64,000 nt of DNA from Chitinophagales bacterium (GTDB lineage Bacteria; Bacteroidota; Bacteroidia; Chitinophagales; Chitinophagaceae): contig JAIXKI010000031.1 of the NCBI GenBank assembly GCA_026936105.1, positions 187,544-251,543 of the forward strand. The letters run 5' to 3'. The position numbers and the translations under genes were made by a program. Of this stretch, positions 8,523 to 17,316 are shown piece by piece. The notes beneath the pieces were generated by a model. That model did not search any database. It was given only the letters and a program-made list of their open reading frames with translations, and was not told where the DNA came from. The number at the start of each line of letters is the position of its first letter. Position 1 is the stretch's first letter.

Positions 8523-9023
8523 ATGCCGGTATATGTCTTAGATAGCAACTTTTTTATTCAGGCTCATCGGTTCCACTATCCGATAGACGTTGCTGCGGGA
8601 TTTTGGAATAAGGTTCGACAATTGGCAGAAGAAGGCAGAGTTATCAGTATTGACAAGGTAAAGAAAGAGCTTTACGACAAAAACGATGCACTTGAAGACT
8701 GGTGCAGAAATAATTTACCCGAGGACTTTTTCAAAGACACATCAGTAGTAATGGGTGCTTATGCACAGGTAACGGCTTGGGCAATGTCGAGAAGCGGACA
8801 TTACTTACCAAATGCATTAAATGAATTTCTGAATGCAGACGAAGCAGATGCTTTTCTTGTGGCTTATTGCCTTGCTGACAACGCTAACAGATTTGTAGTT
8901 ACACAAGAAGTAAGCGAACCAAACAGACAGAATAAAGTTAAAATACCAGATGCTTGTGTTGCTTTGAATGTTTCGTATGTAAACACAATAGAAATGTTCA
9001 GACAATTAGGAGAAACGTTTTAG
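8523..9023 (+). CDS. DUF4411 family PIN-like protein, candidate toxin
   Basis: The 166-aa product opens MPVYVLDSNFFIQAHRF, the N-terminal beta strand and first acidic residue (D7) of a PIN-like RNase fold. Further candidate metal ligands are E49, D109 (DEADAFLVAY) and D143 (PDAC). DUF4411 proteins often sit beside an Xre/ImmA-type gene, as here, with a 5-base gap. By analogy with PIN toxins it may cut RNA and be restrained by the upstream protein; this is an inference. It is the last gene of the island on this strand. Confidence 0.85.
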   Translation: MPVYVLDSNFFIQAHRFHYPIDVAAGFWNKVRQLAEEGRVISIDKVKKELYDKNDALEDWCRNNLPEDFFKDTSVVMGAYAQVTAWAMSRSGHYLPNALNEFLNADEADAFLVAYCLADNANRFVVTQEVSEPNRQNKVKIPDACVALNVSYVNTIEMFRQLGETF

Positions 9024-9202
9024 TTTATAAATCAAAAAAAATTATTTGCCAAGAAAAGATATCCTTTACGTGAGAGCGTAAAAGGTGTAGCCATCCTAAC
9101 CCAAGAAGAGTTTTAAAAATTTTGTCCATGGCTTTTAGAAGGAAAACAAATCACACCAGTAACCAGTCTAATAACTACTTACAATAAAATATTCAATACC
9201 TG
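9024..9202. other. Intergenic region between converging genes
   Basis: No complete gene is visible. A reading frame from about 9036 to 9200, interrupted once by TAA at about 9113, gives protein-like text (for example KKRYPLRESVKGVAILTQEEF, then KFCPWLLEGKQITPV) without a start codon. It may be the remnant of a lost coding sequence at the edge of the defence island. I do not recognise the family. Confidence 0.3.
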
Positions 9203-10066
9203 TCAATTAAAATGCTTCCACAACAAAGCTGAAATTTTCCGGGTCAGCGTCCATGCTTCATTACTTTGATTCCAGCTTTTGTCTTTATTGTTTTTGGTGA
9301 ATACAGAAAAAATATAGGGTGTCTTTTTCCCATTCACATATAGCACTTCATTGCGGTTGGCATCCAGCGCTCCGTGTTTATCCGCAACAAACACCCCGGC
9401 AGGTATCTGGCTGATCGCCATTTCGTCCCAGTATTGCCTGCCCAGCACCCGCAGCATTTTATCACTGACCTCTTTGCTGAAAACTTTTCCGTCAACGATC
9501 TGCTTCATCAGTGTGGCAATTTCTCGTGGAGTGGTCTGCCCCCAGCCATACACGGAACAGTTGGCTTCTCGTCCTCCTGTCCTGCTGTTCACCCTTGTAA
9601 ACTGATAACCCATGCTGTCCAGTATCCGGTTGATGCGGATGCCTCCGCCCGATAATCCCTGAAGCCACAGGCTTGCACAGTTATCGCTGATGGTAAGCAT
9701 CAGCATGATCACTTTGCCCAGCTCGATCTGCGAACTGTCTTTGAACCTGGAAAGTATGTCATCCCCTTCACTGTAGTAAAGAGAATCAGTGTACATCACA
9801 TGCTGATGATAATCCAGTTCGCCTTTCCTGATCTTATCCATGATGCCGATAAGAATGGGGATCTTCACAATACTTGCCGTAGGAAAAAGAGTGTCGGCAT
9901 TGATGGCAACGGTCCTGTTGTGCTTCAGATCATAAACATAAAGCCCTACATCACCATGAAAACCCGAAATGAGTTCTTGCAATTGCCTTTGCAGTTTTTT
10001 ATCCGTCTTTTGTGCGTGGGAAAAAAGAACAAAAAAAACAACAGGCAGAAAAATAAGTCTCTTCAT
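9203..10066 (-). CDS. Class A beta-lactamase-like serine hydrolase, exported
   Basis: The 287-aa protein has a signal peptide (MKRLIFLPVVFFVLFSHAQ) and the three class A active-site elements: S65-I-V-K68, S127-D-N129 and K230-H-G232, the last replacing the usual K-T/S-G. E167, in a stretch ahead of TTP, could be the general base that deacylates. This supports a periplasmic penicillin-recognising serine hydrolase. Whether it hydrolyses beta-lactams or acts on peptidoglycan-like substrates cannot be told from sequence, since the omega-loop region differs from well-known enzymes. It is monocistronic, facing the defence island. Confidence 0.85.
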   Translation of the reverse strand: MKRLIFLPVVFFVLFSHAQKTDKKLQRQLQELISGFHGDVGLYVYDLKHNRTVAINADTLFPTASIVKIPILIGIMDKIRKGELDYHQHVMYTDSLYYSEGDDILSRFKDSSQIELGKVIMLMLTISDNCASLWLQGLSGGGIRINRILDSMGYQFTRVNSRTGGREANCSVYGWGQTTPREIATLMKQIVDGKVFSKEVSDKMLRVLGRQYWDEMAISQIPAGVFVADKHGALDANRNEVLYVNGKKTPYIFSVFTKNNKDKSWNQSNEAWTLTRKISALLWKHFN

Positions 10067-10188
10067 ATAATGGTTTTGAAAAATAAAAATGTCTTTCCCC
10101 TTCAGCGAATGACCTAAGCTAAAGATGACAGCTAAAATAAGGCAGATAGAGTGAACAGTGTAATTGAAAAGGATTTTTTACAGGATCA

Positions 10189-10980
10189 TTATTCTTTTCC
10201 GTCAAACAGGTTTCCTAAAATACCACCTTCTTCTTTGCGGTGCCAGGTGCCGTATTCCACCAGCCTGGCGGCAAGCCTGCTGATCGGCAATGATTGTATC
10301 CATACTTTTCCCGGGCCCCGCAATGTAGCGAAGAACAAACCTTCGCCGCCAAACATCCAGTTCTTAATTCCTTTTACAAATTCGATATTAAAATCAACAC
10401 CGGCAGTGTAGGCCACTATGCATCCGGTGTCAATTTTCAGCAACTCGCCGGATGTTAAAACTTTTTCGATTACATAACCGCCTGCATGAACGAAAGCCAT
10501 CCCGTCGCCTTCCAGTTTTTCCATGATGAATCCTTCGCCGCCGAAAATTCCCGTACCCAGTTTTTTTTGAAAGGCTATACCAATGCTCACTCCTTTTGCT
10601 GCCACAAGAAAAGCGTCTTTCTGTGCAATGAGTTTTCCTTCATGCTGCATCAGGTCTATGGGAATGATTTTTCCCACATAAGGGGCTGCAAAAGAAACTT
10701 TCTTCTTTCCCTGCCCTTCATTGGTGAAAGCGGTCATGAACAAACTCTCACCCACCAGCACTCTTTTACCGGCTGACATCAGTTTCCCTAACAAACCTCC
10801 TGATTGCTGCTGCGAGCCATCGCCAAAGATTGTGTCCATCCGGATACCGTCATCCATCATCATCATGGCGCCGCTTTCGGCTATGGCTGTTTCTCCGGGG
10901 TCCAGTTCTATCTCCACAAACTGCAACTCCTCACCGTATATCTTATAATCAATTTCATGGCTTCGCCTTGCTTTGTCCAT
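10189..10980 (-). CDS. AIM24 / TIGR00266 family protein
   Basis: The 263-aa protein matches the bacterial AIM24-like (TIGR00266) family. It has a glycine-rich repeated beta architecture with GETAIAESGAMMMMDDGI near the N-terminus, GGEGFIMEKLEGDGMAFVHAGG in the middle, and FGGEGLFFATLRGPGKVW and a short hydrophilic tail at the end. Bacterial members are cytosolic beta-sandwich trimers of unknown function. No signal peptide is seen. The gene stands alone, with 123 bases to the beta-lactamase-like gene downstream on the same strand and a divergent peptidase gene upstream. Confidence 0.85.
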   Translation of the reverse strand: MDKARRSHEIDYKIYGEELQFVEIELDPGETAIAESGAMMMMDDGIRMDTIFGDGSQQQSGGLLGKLMSAGKRVLVGESLFMTAFTNEGQGKKKVSFAAPYVGKIIPIDLMQHEGKLIAQKDAFLVAAKGVSIGIAFQKKLGTGIFGGEGFIMEKLEGDGMAFVHAGGYVIEKVLTSGELLKIDTGCIVAYTAGVDFNIEFVKGIKNWMFGGEGLFFATLRGPGKVWIQSLPISRLAARLVEYGTWHRKEEGGILGNLFDGKE

Positions 10981-11107
10981 CCATAAAAATAATTTATATA
11001 AAGTTAAAAAATCCGGACTCTTTTGACATCAAATTGACAAGTGGCAGTCTTTATATCTCCTATTTATCCTATCTTGAAAACCTTTCAGAAACCAAAATAT
11101 TTTTATT

Positions 11108-13996
11108 ATGAAAAACAGTTTCTTGCTGATGGCTGTCGTAGCATTTTTCTTTTCCCATGTAGCATCAGGCCAGGCCAAACTGGTGGAAAAGGTTACGAAG
11201 AAAGGAGACGAGATCGTCATCCCGTTTGTAAAATATGTTTTGCCCAACGGGCTCACGGTGATCGTGCATGAAGACCACAGCGACCCGGTGGTGCATGTGG
11301 ACGTGACTTATCATGTTGGGTCGGCAAGAGAAGAGATCGGTAAATCGGGCTTTGCCCATTTCTTTGAACACATGATGTTCCAGGGAAGTGATCATGTGGC
11401 CGATGAAGAACATTTCAAGATCATAACCGAAGCAGGAGGAACACTGAACGGTTCCACCAATAGGGACCGTACCAATTATTATGAGACCATACCGAGCAAC
11501 CAGGTGGAGAAAGCGCTTTGGCTGGAAGCCGACCGCATGGGGTTCTTACTGGATGCAGTGACACAACAAAAATTTGAAGTGCAGAGAGCCACCGTGAAAA
11601 ATGAAAGAGGGCAGAACTATGACAACCGTCCTTACGGGCTGGTCAGCGAGTACACGGCTAAGAATCTGTATCCTTATGGCCATCCTTATTCCTGGCTGAC
11701 CATCGGATATATCGAAGAACTGAATAAGGTGAATGTAAACGACCTCAAGAATTTTTTTCTGCGCTGGTATGGGCCCAACAATGCCACACTCACCATTGGA
11801 GGTGATGTGAATACAAAACAGATCCTGAAATGGGTCGAAAAATATTTTGGAGGCATTCCACGCTGCCCTGATGTAAAACCCGTGAAGCCTGAGCGGGTAG
11901 TACTGGACAAAGACCGTTATGTTAGCTATGTGGACAACTATGCAAGGACATCGCAACTGCGGTTGACCTATCCTACAGTTCCCCAATACGACAAAGACGA
12001 AGCAGCACTGGCCTGCCTTGCCCAGGTATTAGGCGGTGGTGGAGGTTTTGGAGGATTCGGAGGAGGAGGAAACAGGAGTTCTGTTTTCTATCAATATATC
12101 ATCAAACCGCAAAAAGCTTTACAGGCAAGTGCCTTCAGTCAGCTTTCAGAACTGGCCGGTGAGTTTGCGATTTCCATCACTCCTTACCCGGGCAAGTCAT
12201 TGGCCGAAATGGAAAAGCTGGTCAATGAAGCTTATACCGAATTTGAAAAGAGAGGTGTAACGGATGATGATGTTCAGAAATTTAAAAGTGCATTTGAAAA
12301 CAGGGCGATCAACGGATTGGCCAGCGTATCGGGAAAAGTAAGTCAGTTAGCAGCTTTTCAAACCTATACAGGCGATCCAAACATGATACAGAAGCTTTTG
12401 AAGATGTATAATAATCTGACCAAAGAAGATGTCATGAAGGCTTATGTGAAATACATCAAAAACAAACCTCATGTTGTATTGAGTGTATTAGCCAAAGGAC
12501 AGGAAAACCTGATCGCTGCTGCTGATAATTACACTATTGATCAATCACATTACAAGGCGCCCGATTACGGTTACAAAGGATTGAAATATGTAAAAGCAAA
12601 AGACAATTTTGACAGAAGCAAGATGCCCGGAAACGGTCCCAACCCGGTAGTGAAAGTTCCGGCATTCTGGAAAAAAGATCTTTCCAACGGAGCAAAAGCC
12701 ATTGGAACAGAAAATACGGAAATACCCACGGTCACCATTTCCATCACCATACCCGGCGGACATTTGCTCCAGGCCAATGATATGTCGAAAGTTGGGCTGG
12801 CAAATTTATTTGCCCGAATGATGAATGAGGATACTAAAAACTATTCGGCAGAACAATTTTCGGAAGAACTTCAAAAACTGGGAAGCTCAGTGAATGTTAG
12901 CAGCGGTAAAGACGCAATCTCATTCAGTGTACAGACTTTGAAAAAGAACCTGGATAAAACCCTGGCGCTTCTTGAAGAAAGAATGCTTCATCCTAAGTTT
13001 ACCGAAGAACCTTTCGACCGTATCAAGAGGCAAACCATGGAAGGCTTCAAGAACATGAAATCACAACCGGCGGCTGTTGCCAGCAATGTGATCGCAAAGA
13101 TCAACTACGGTCCGGATAATATCCTGGGAGTAAGCGCCGGGGGTTCTGAAACCACTATACCCAATATCACCTTGGCCGACATCCAGCACTACTACGACAA
13201 CTACATGACTTCGGAAGGGGCAAAAGTGGTTGTGGTAGGTGATATTAAAGAAAAAGAGATTCTGCCGAAGCTTGCTTTCCTCGATAAACTTCCGAGAAAG
13301 AAAATCGAATTGCCTGAAGTGGCTGCCACTCCGATCCCCAATGATCAATCCAGGATCTATATCGTTGACATACCCAAAGCGGCGCAGACAGAATTCAGGG
13401 TGGGTTACAATACCGGATTGAAATATGATGCCACGGGTGAATTCTACAAAGCGGGTTTGATGAATTATGTTTTAGGCGGAGCCTTCAATAGCAGGCTGAA
13501 CCTGAACCTGCGTGAAGACAAAGGATGGACCTATGGCGCCCGTTCATCATTCAGCGGTGATGAATACGACGGTGATTTTGAATTCAGCTCGGGAATTAAA
13601 GCAGATGCAACCGACAGTGCACTGGTGCAGGTGGTGAAAGAATTAAAAGACTATGCTTCCGGTGGCATCACCAATGATGAACTTGCTTTTATGAAAAGCG
13701 CCATCGGACAAAGGGATGCACTGCGCTATGAAACAGGAATGCAAAAAGCAGGATTCATCCGTACTATTCTTGATTATGATCTTCCTGCCAATTACACGGA
13801 GATACAGCAGGACATTCTGAAAAAAATTTCGAAAAAAGAAATTGATGCCCTGTCAAGAAAATATATTGACGTTTCCAAACTCAATATGTTACTGGTCGGC
13901 GATAAAGCCAGAATCCTTCCGGAACTTCAGAAACTCGGCTATCCGATCGTGGAGCTGGATGTACAGGGAGTTCCTGTAGAGAAAAGAGCTTTTTAA
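11108..13996 (+). CDS. M16 family zinc peptidase, two-half pitrilysin type
   Basis: The 962-aa exported protein (signal peptide MKNSFLLMAVVAFFFSHVASGQ) belongs to the insulinase/pitrilysin family. The inverted zinc motif H84-F-F-E87-H88 is intact and a downstream Glu (VKNERGQ) can complete zinc binding. The C-terminal half (from about 530) is the second M16 repeat, without HxxEH but with the substrate-binding Arg/Tyr region (LNLREDKGWTYGARSSF). A glycine-rich stretch (about residues 310-325) lies between subdomains. It is probably periplasmic and degrades peptides. A terminator follows 17 bases after the stop. Confidence 0.93.
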   Translation: MKNSFLLMAVVAFFFSHVASGQAKLVEKVTKKGDEIVIPFVKYVLPNGLTVIVHEDHSDPVVHVDVTYHVGSAREEIGKSGFAHFFEHMMFQGSDHVADEEHFKIITEAGGTLNGSTNRDRTNYYETIPSNQVEKALWLEADRMGFLLDAVTQQKFEVQRATVKNERGQNYDNRPYGLVSEYTAKNLYPYGHPYSWLTIGYIEELNKVNVNDLKNFFLRWYGPNNATLTIGGDVNTKQILKWVEKYFGGIPRCPDVKPVKPERVVLDKDRYVSYVDNYARTSQLRLTYPTVPQYDKDEAALACLAQVLGGGGGFGGFGGGGNRSSVFYQYIIKPQKALQASAFSQLSELAGEFAISITPYPGKSLAEMEKLVNEAYTEFEKRGVTDDDVQKFKSAFENRAINGLASVSGKVSQLAAFQTYTGDPNMIQKLLKMYNNLTKEDVMKAYVKYIKNKPHVVLSVLAKGQENLIAAADNYTIDQSHYKAPDYGYKGLKYVKAKDNFDRSKMPGNGPNPVVKVPAFWKKDLSNGAKAIGTENTEIPTVTISITIPGGHLLQANDMSKVGLANLFARMMNEDTKNYSAEQFSEELQKLGSSVNVSSGKDAISFSVQTLKKNLDKTLALLEERMLHPKFTEEPFDRIKRQTMEGFKNMKSQPAAVASNVIAKINYGPDNILGVSAGGSETTIPNITLADIQHYYDNYMTSEGAKVVVVGDIKEKEILPKLAFLDKLPRKKIELPEVAATPIPNDQSRIYIVDIPKAAQTEFRVGYNTGLKYDATGEFYKAGLMNYVLGGAFNSRLNLNLREDKGWTYGARSSFSGDEYDGDFEFSSGIKADATDSALVQVVKELKDYASGGITNDELAFMKSAIGQRDALRYETGMQKAGFIRTILDYDLPANYTEIQQDILKKISKKEIDALSRKYIDVSKLNMLLVGDKARILPELQKLGYPIVELDVQGVPVEKRAF

Positions 13997-14013
13997 AAAG
14001 TTTAGATGAATAA

Positions 14014-14052
14014 GAAAGAGGCTGACTTAAGAGTTAAGGTAGCCTCTTTTTT
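14014..14052 (+). terminator. Terminator after the M16 peptidase gene
   Basis: AAAGAGGCT pairs with AGCCTCTTT, with an inner partly paired ACTTAA/TTAAGGT, and a run of six T follows. Since the flanking genes converge, it could act in both directions. Confidence 0.75.
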
Positions 14053-14153
14053 ATCCATATTTCTCTGCGAATAGGTTATCGTTTATACGATCGGAGAAGT
14101 GAATTTTTACTTCTGATACAGCTCCTTTTTATTATAGCAATTATGTAAAAGAA

Positions 14154-16892
14154 TTATTTTCTGTTATAAAGCTGGTTAAACAGGAATTTAAAAGTTCCGT
14201 GAGATTGCGCTCTGAATGTTATCTCCGGGCCGAAAGCAAAGAACTTACCTTTTCCGAGCGTGGCTTCAAAGGCGGCAACTCCATCTTTAATATAGTTCTG
14301 CCCCCATGCCCATCCGCTTCGCAGCAGGTCTCCATCACCAAACCATACCAAAGGTTTCACATCATCTGCTCCCGGTAGTATTTTGAACACAGGGCTGTTG
14401 TCGAAGATCAGGTCTGTTTTACCGGCCATTCCCCAGCAGGCAGGATCGCTGACATTCACTTCCGCTTCCAGTACACTGGTAGGGATATAATACTTATCAC
14501 TGGCCACTGGTTTTTCCTTTCCTGAATTATCTATTGTCAGCAAAGCATTTTTTACCGGCAACCCGAAATGATAGGCAAGGTTTGTATTATTGCCAACAGT
14601 AATGATATGGCCTCCGTTTTCAACAAATTTTTTCAACTGGGGGATTGACTTATCGGGTGTGATCCTGCCCAGCATGGAAACATACTGTTGCGGTATATCT
14701 TCAGGCTTAGGCTCAGGGAAATTGAAAAATCCGCTAAATCCTGAAGGAGCCTGTGTTCTAGGCTGAGGAATGCCATCATCAATGAACAGTATGGCATCAT
14801 ATTTTGTATTAAGGTCTCCCTTATCTATCTCCTGCGGATAAATGACCGAGTATTTAAAATGAAACTGCTCCAGCAGCCAACGCACCCAGCCCGAAGGAAT
14901 GGAACCTCCATAACGATCGAACAGCGCTATCCTTGAAGGCAAAATATTTTCAGAGCCTGCAGGAATCGAAACAGCAGGTGTAACAGTAACTCCCCATTTC
15001 GCAGCAGATTCACTTAATATTTTAAAACCATTTTCAGGAACATAAAAGGAACCTGCGGGAACATCTTCGGTTGCGGAAGTGATCCTTTTGATCTTTATGC
15101 CTGCATTCAAAAGATCATTCGCCACGATAAATGAATTATTCACCGCTGCATTCAGGAAATATCCTTTGGATGATCTCTTCACGTTGGTGCCGGGAGGTGA
15201 TTGAATTTCTCCGTAAGGAACCTGGTCAAAAGGCCCGTCAAAGCCGTTAAGAATCCTGTCAAACTTCACTCCCATTTGATAGGCAAGTGTCCATCCTGCC
15301 GCATCATAAGGGCGAATGGGAGGGCCGCCCGGATATTGAAAGTCGTTTCTGTAATTCTGAGGTTCAAACATATCCAGAACAAAAGGACGGAATGCCTGGT
15401 TGGTTTTTACTACGTAGCTACCGGCGGGATAAGTTTTGTTTTCAACATTGAACGAAGCATTTGCCTTGTACACTTTGATTCCTGATTTGATCAGTGCATT
15501 GATGAACTTAACCGCTGTAGGAAAATCAGTCTGATCCGAAGGGATGATGTATCCTCTCGGGTCACGAAGTGAAGAATCTCTCAATACCTTGTCAAAATAT
15601 TTCAAAGGCACTTTGGGCTCCCCGAAAGAAGGAGCCGGTTTCTTTTCAATCCCTTTTGCCACATCCTCATTATAAACCTTTTTTACTTTTTCAATTTCAC
15701 GGGGCACTATCGTCCAGTTGTCCTGATTTCCTTTTGCAATGGAGTTCTTCCCCATGATGTAAATATTCTCCAGCAGCCGTTTGGCCATCATTTGTGCATA
15801 ATCCAAAATGGCATAGTTAAGAGAAAGGGAGTAATCTATTGACTGTTTCATGTGCCACTTCTGAGGGAGCACCGGAAAGGGTGTGTTGTTATCAGCAATA
15901 AGCCGGTCGGGAACAAAGGGAACTGATGAAGGTGTAGGGCTTCCGATTATTTCCGTCAGTATGCCGATCATGTTGTGGAAATAGGGCGTGGTCCTCAACC
16001 CTCCGTTCCACCAGGTATTGAAACTGGATCCACCAAGTCGGGTATATCCCGGCTTGCCTTCTTTATTCAGCCTGTTGATCATTGCGGTTCCCACACCGTC
16101 AAGGCCTGTTACCAGCAAGGGATCATATACATAATTAAAAGGGTCACGGTACGGAGGGCCGGCCAAAACCGATCCGTCAGGACCTGCCTGGTGATGGTTG
16201 TAAACAATCTGCGGCATCCATTCCACATACAATTGCCGTGAAATATTTTCTGACTCTTTCATGTTGTTCATATAAAAATCCCGGTTGTTATCATGACCGA
16301 TATATTTATTATACACTACGGGTAGCCTCAGGTTTCTTTTCAGTGTATCGGCAGGCCTCATGTACCAGTCTGCCGTCAGTTCCAGTCCGTCGGGGTTCAC
16401 CTCGCATAATAATATGATCACATTATTCAATATGGAAAGCGTCTCCTCATCATTTGAACTTAACAGTTTATAATACAAAGCAACCAGTTCCTGAGAGGGA
16501 ACGGTTTCTGTGGCATGCAATCCGCCATCAATCCATACCACAGGTTTTCCTTCCTGCTCCAGTTGTTTTGCTTCGGCATCAGAGATCCCGGCCCTGGCCA
16601 GCTTCTGTGAAATTTCTTTATAACGGGCAATATTTTTCAGATTCTGCGGGGAAGAAACAATTGCCATATACATGGTGCGTCCTTCTTCCGTCTTGCCGAT
16701 ATCCTGCAAGATCGTCCTGTTGGAATTTTTTGCCAGTTCCTTGAAATACTTTTCAAACTGAGTGTAGTTCACAAGATGATAATCCTGCCCGATGTCAAAT
16801 CCGAAAAATTCTTTGGGCGATGGAAGCTTTTGTGCAACAACAAAGGTGATGGACAAAAAGAGAACCGTAAAAAATGAAATAAGTTTTTTCAT
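14154..16892 (-). CDS. M14 family zinc carboxypeptidase, exported
   Basis: The 912-aa protein has a signal peptide (MKKLISFFTVLFLSITFVVAQ) and the M14 zinc motif H126-A-T-E129 (GGLHATETVPS). The third zinc ligand is probably in VYNHHQAGPDGS, and a catalytic Glu is plausible in ILTEIIGSP. The C-terminal half (about 430-912) is a large extension with an amidotransferase-like beta fold (for example NGGHIITVGNN), common in large Bacteroidota M14 enzymes. It probably trims peptides in the periplasm or outside the cell. It is monocistronic and converges with the M16 gene. Confidence 0.9.
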   Translation of the reverse strand: MKKLISFFTVLFLSITFVVAQKLPSPKEFFGFDIGQDYHLVNYTQFEKYFKELAKNSNRTILQDIGKTEEGRTMYMAIVSSPQNLKNIARYKEISQKLARAGISDAEAKQLEQEGKPVVWIDGGLHATETVPSQELVALYYKLLSSNDEETLSILNNVIILLCEVNPDGLELTADWYMRPADTLKRNLRLPVVYNKYIGHDNNRDFYMNNMKESENISRQLYVEWMPQIVYNHHQAGPDGSVLAGPPYRDPFNYVYDPLLVTGLDGVGTAMINRLNKEGKPGYTRLGGSSFNTWWNGGLRTTPYFHNMIGILTEIIGSPTPSSVPFVPDRLIADNNTPFPVLPQKWHMKQSIDYSLSLNYAILDYAQMMAKRLLENIYIMGKNSIAKGNQDNWTIVPREIEKVKKVYNEDVAKGIEKKPAPSFGEPKVPLKYFDKVLRDSSLRDPRGYIIPSDQTDFPTAVKFINALIKSGIKVYKANASFNVENKTYPAGSYVVKTNQAFRPFVLDMFEPQNYRNDFQYPGGPPIRPYDAAGWTLAYQMGVKFDRILNGFDGPFDQVPYGEIQSPPGTNVKRSSKGYFLNAAVNNSFIVANDLLNAGIKIKRITSATEDVPAGSFYVPENGFKILSESAAKWGVTVTPAVSIPAGSENILPSRIALFDRYGGSIPSGWVRWLLEQFHFKYSVIYPQEIDKGDLNTKYDAILFIDDGIPQPRTQAPSGFSGFFNFPEPKPEDIPQQYVSMLGRITPDKSIPQLKKFVENGGHIITVGNNTNLAYHFGLPVKNALLTIDNSGKEKPVASDKYYIPTSVLEAEVNVSDPACWGMAGKTDLIFDNSPVFKILPGADDVKPLVWFGDGDLLRSGWAWGQNYIKDGVAAFEATLGKGKFFAFGPEITFRAQSHGTFKFLFNQLYNRK

Positions 16893-17316
16893 GCGTTGAA
16901 TTTAATGATCTGATAAATAATGTGGTTATACGTAAAAACGAATTTAAAGCATTGTTGTGATAGCATTTTCTGTTACAGCTCAATCTTCCGGATGCACACA
17001 ACTAATTTCCGAGAATCTATTTCCATTATTTTATTTGATAAGAGAGCGTGTTCAAATATAAACTTTTCAATATCTGAAAAGGATATTCAGTTTATAACTC
17101 CAGGATTTTTGAGAGAAAGCAGGAATGGAATTTTCGTATTGTCTGTTTCAGGATGAAGCAAGAAGCAAACGAAAAGAGGCCGGTCCATTTTAGAACCAGC
17201 CTCTTTTATTTCACCAAAACCCCGCCTGCGATTGATAACCGACAGGCATTAACAGACAGTATTGAAAAAATTGGTTGCAGTAATAAGACAAGCGCCTTTT
17301 CAAAATTGCTGCATGG
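16893..17316. other. Intergenic region between the M14 gene and the efflux operon end
   Basis: These 424 bases hold the promoter side of the M14 gene and the 3' side of the RND gene, with one hairpin terminator at 17172-17207. Bases 17219-17250 contain a short GC-rich stretch (CCCCGCCTGCG ... CGACAGGC) that stands out from AT-rich surroundings. I see no coding sequence. Confidence 0.6.
17172..17207 (-). terminator. Terminator downstream of the efflux operon
   Basis: AAAAGAGGC and GCCTCTTTT form an inverted repeat around a partly paired loop (CGGT...ACC). Both flanks are A- or T-rich, so it can work on either strand. It lies 110 bases past the RND stop codon. Confidence 0.6.

Noticed and set aside
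17219..17250. GC-rich stretch resembling the inserts in the tRNA-Arg copy
   Set aside because: It shares GCAGGCGGG and GCCTGTCG words (on the opposite strand) but in a different order. The match is too short to claim the same element without a genome search.
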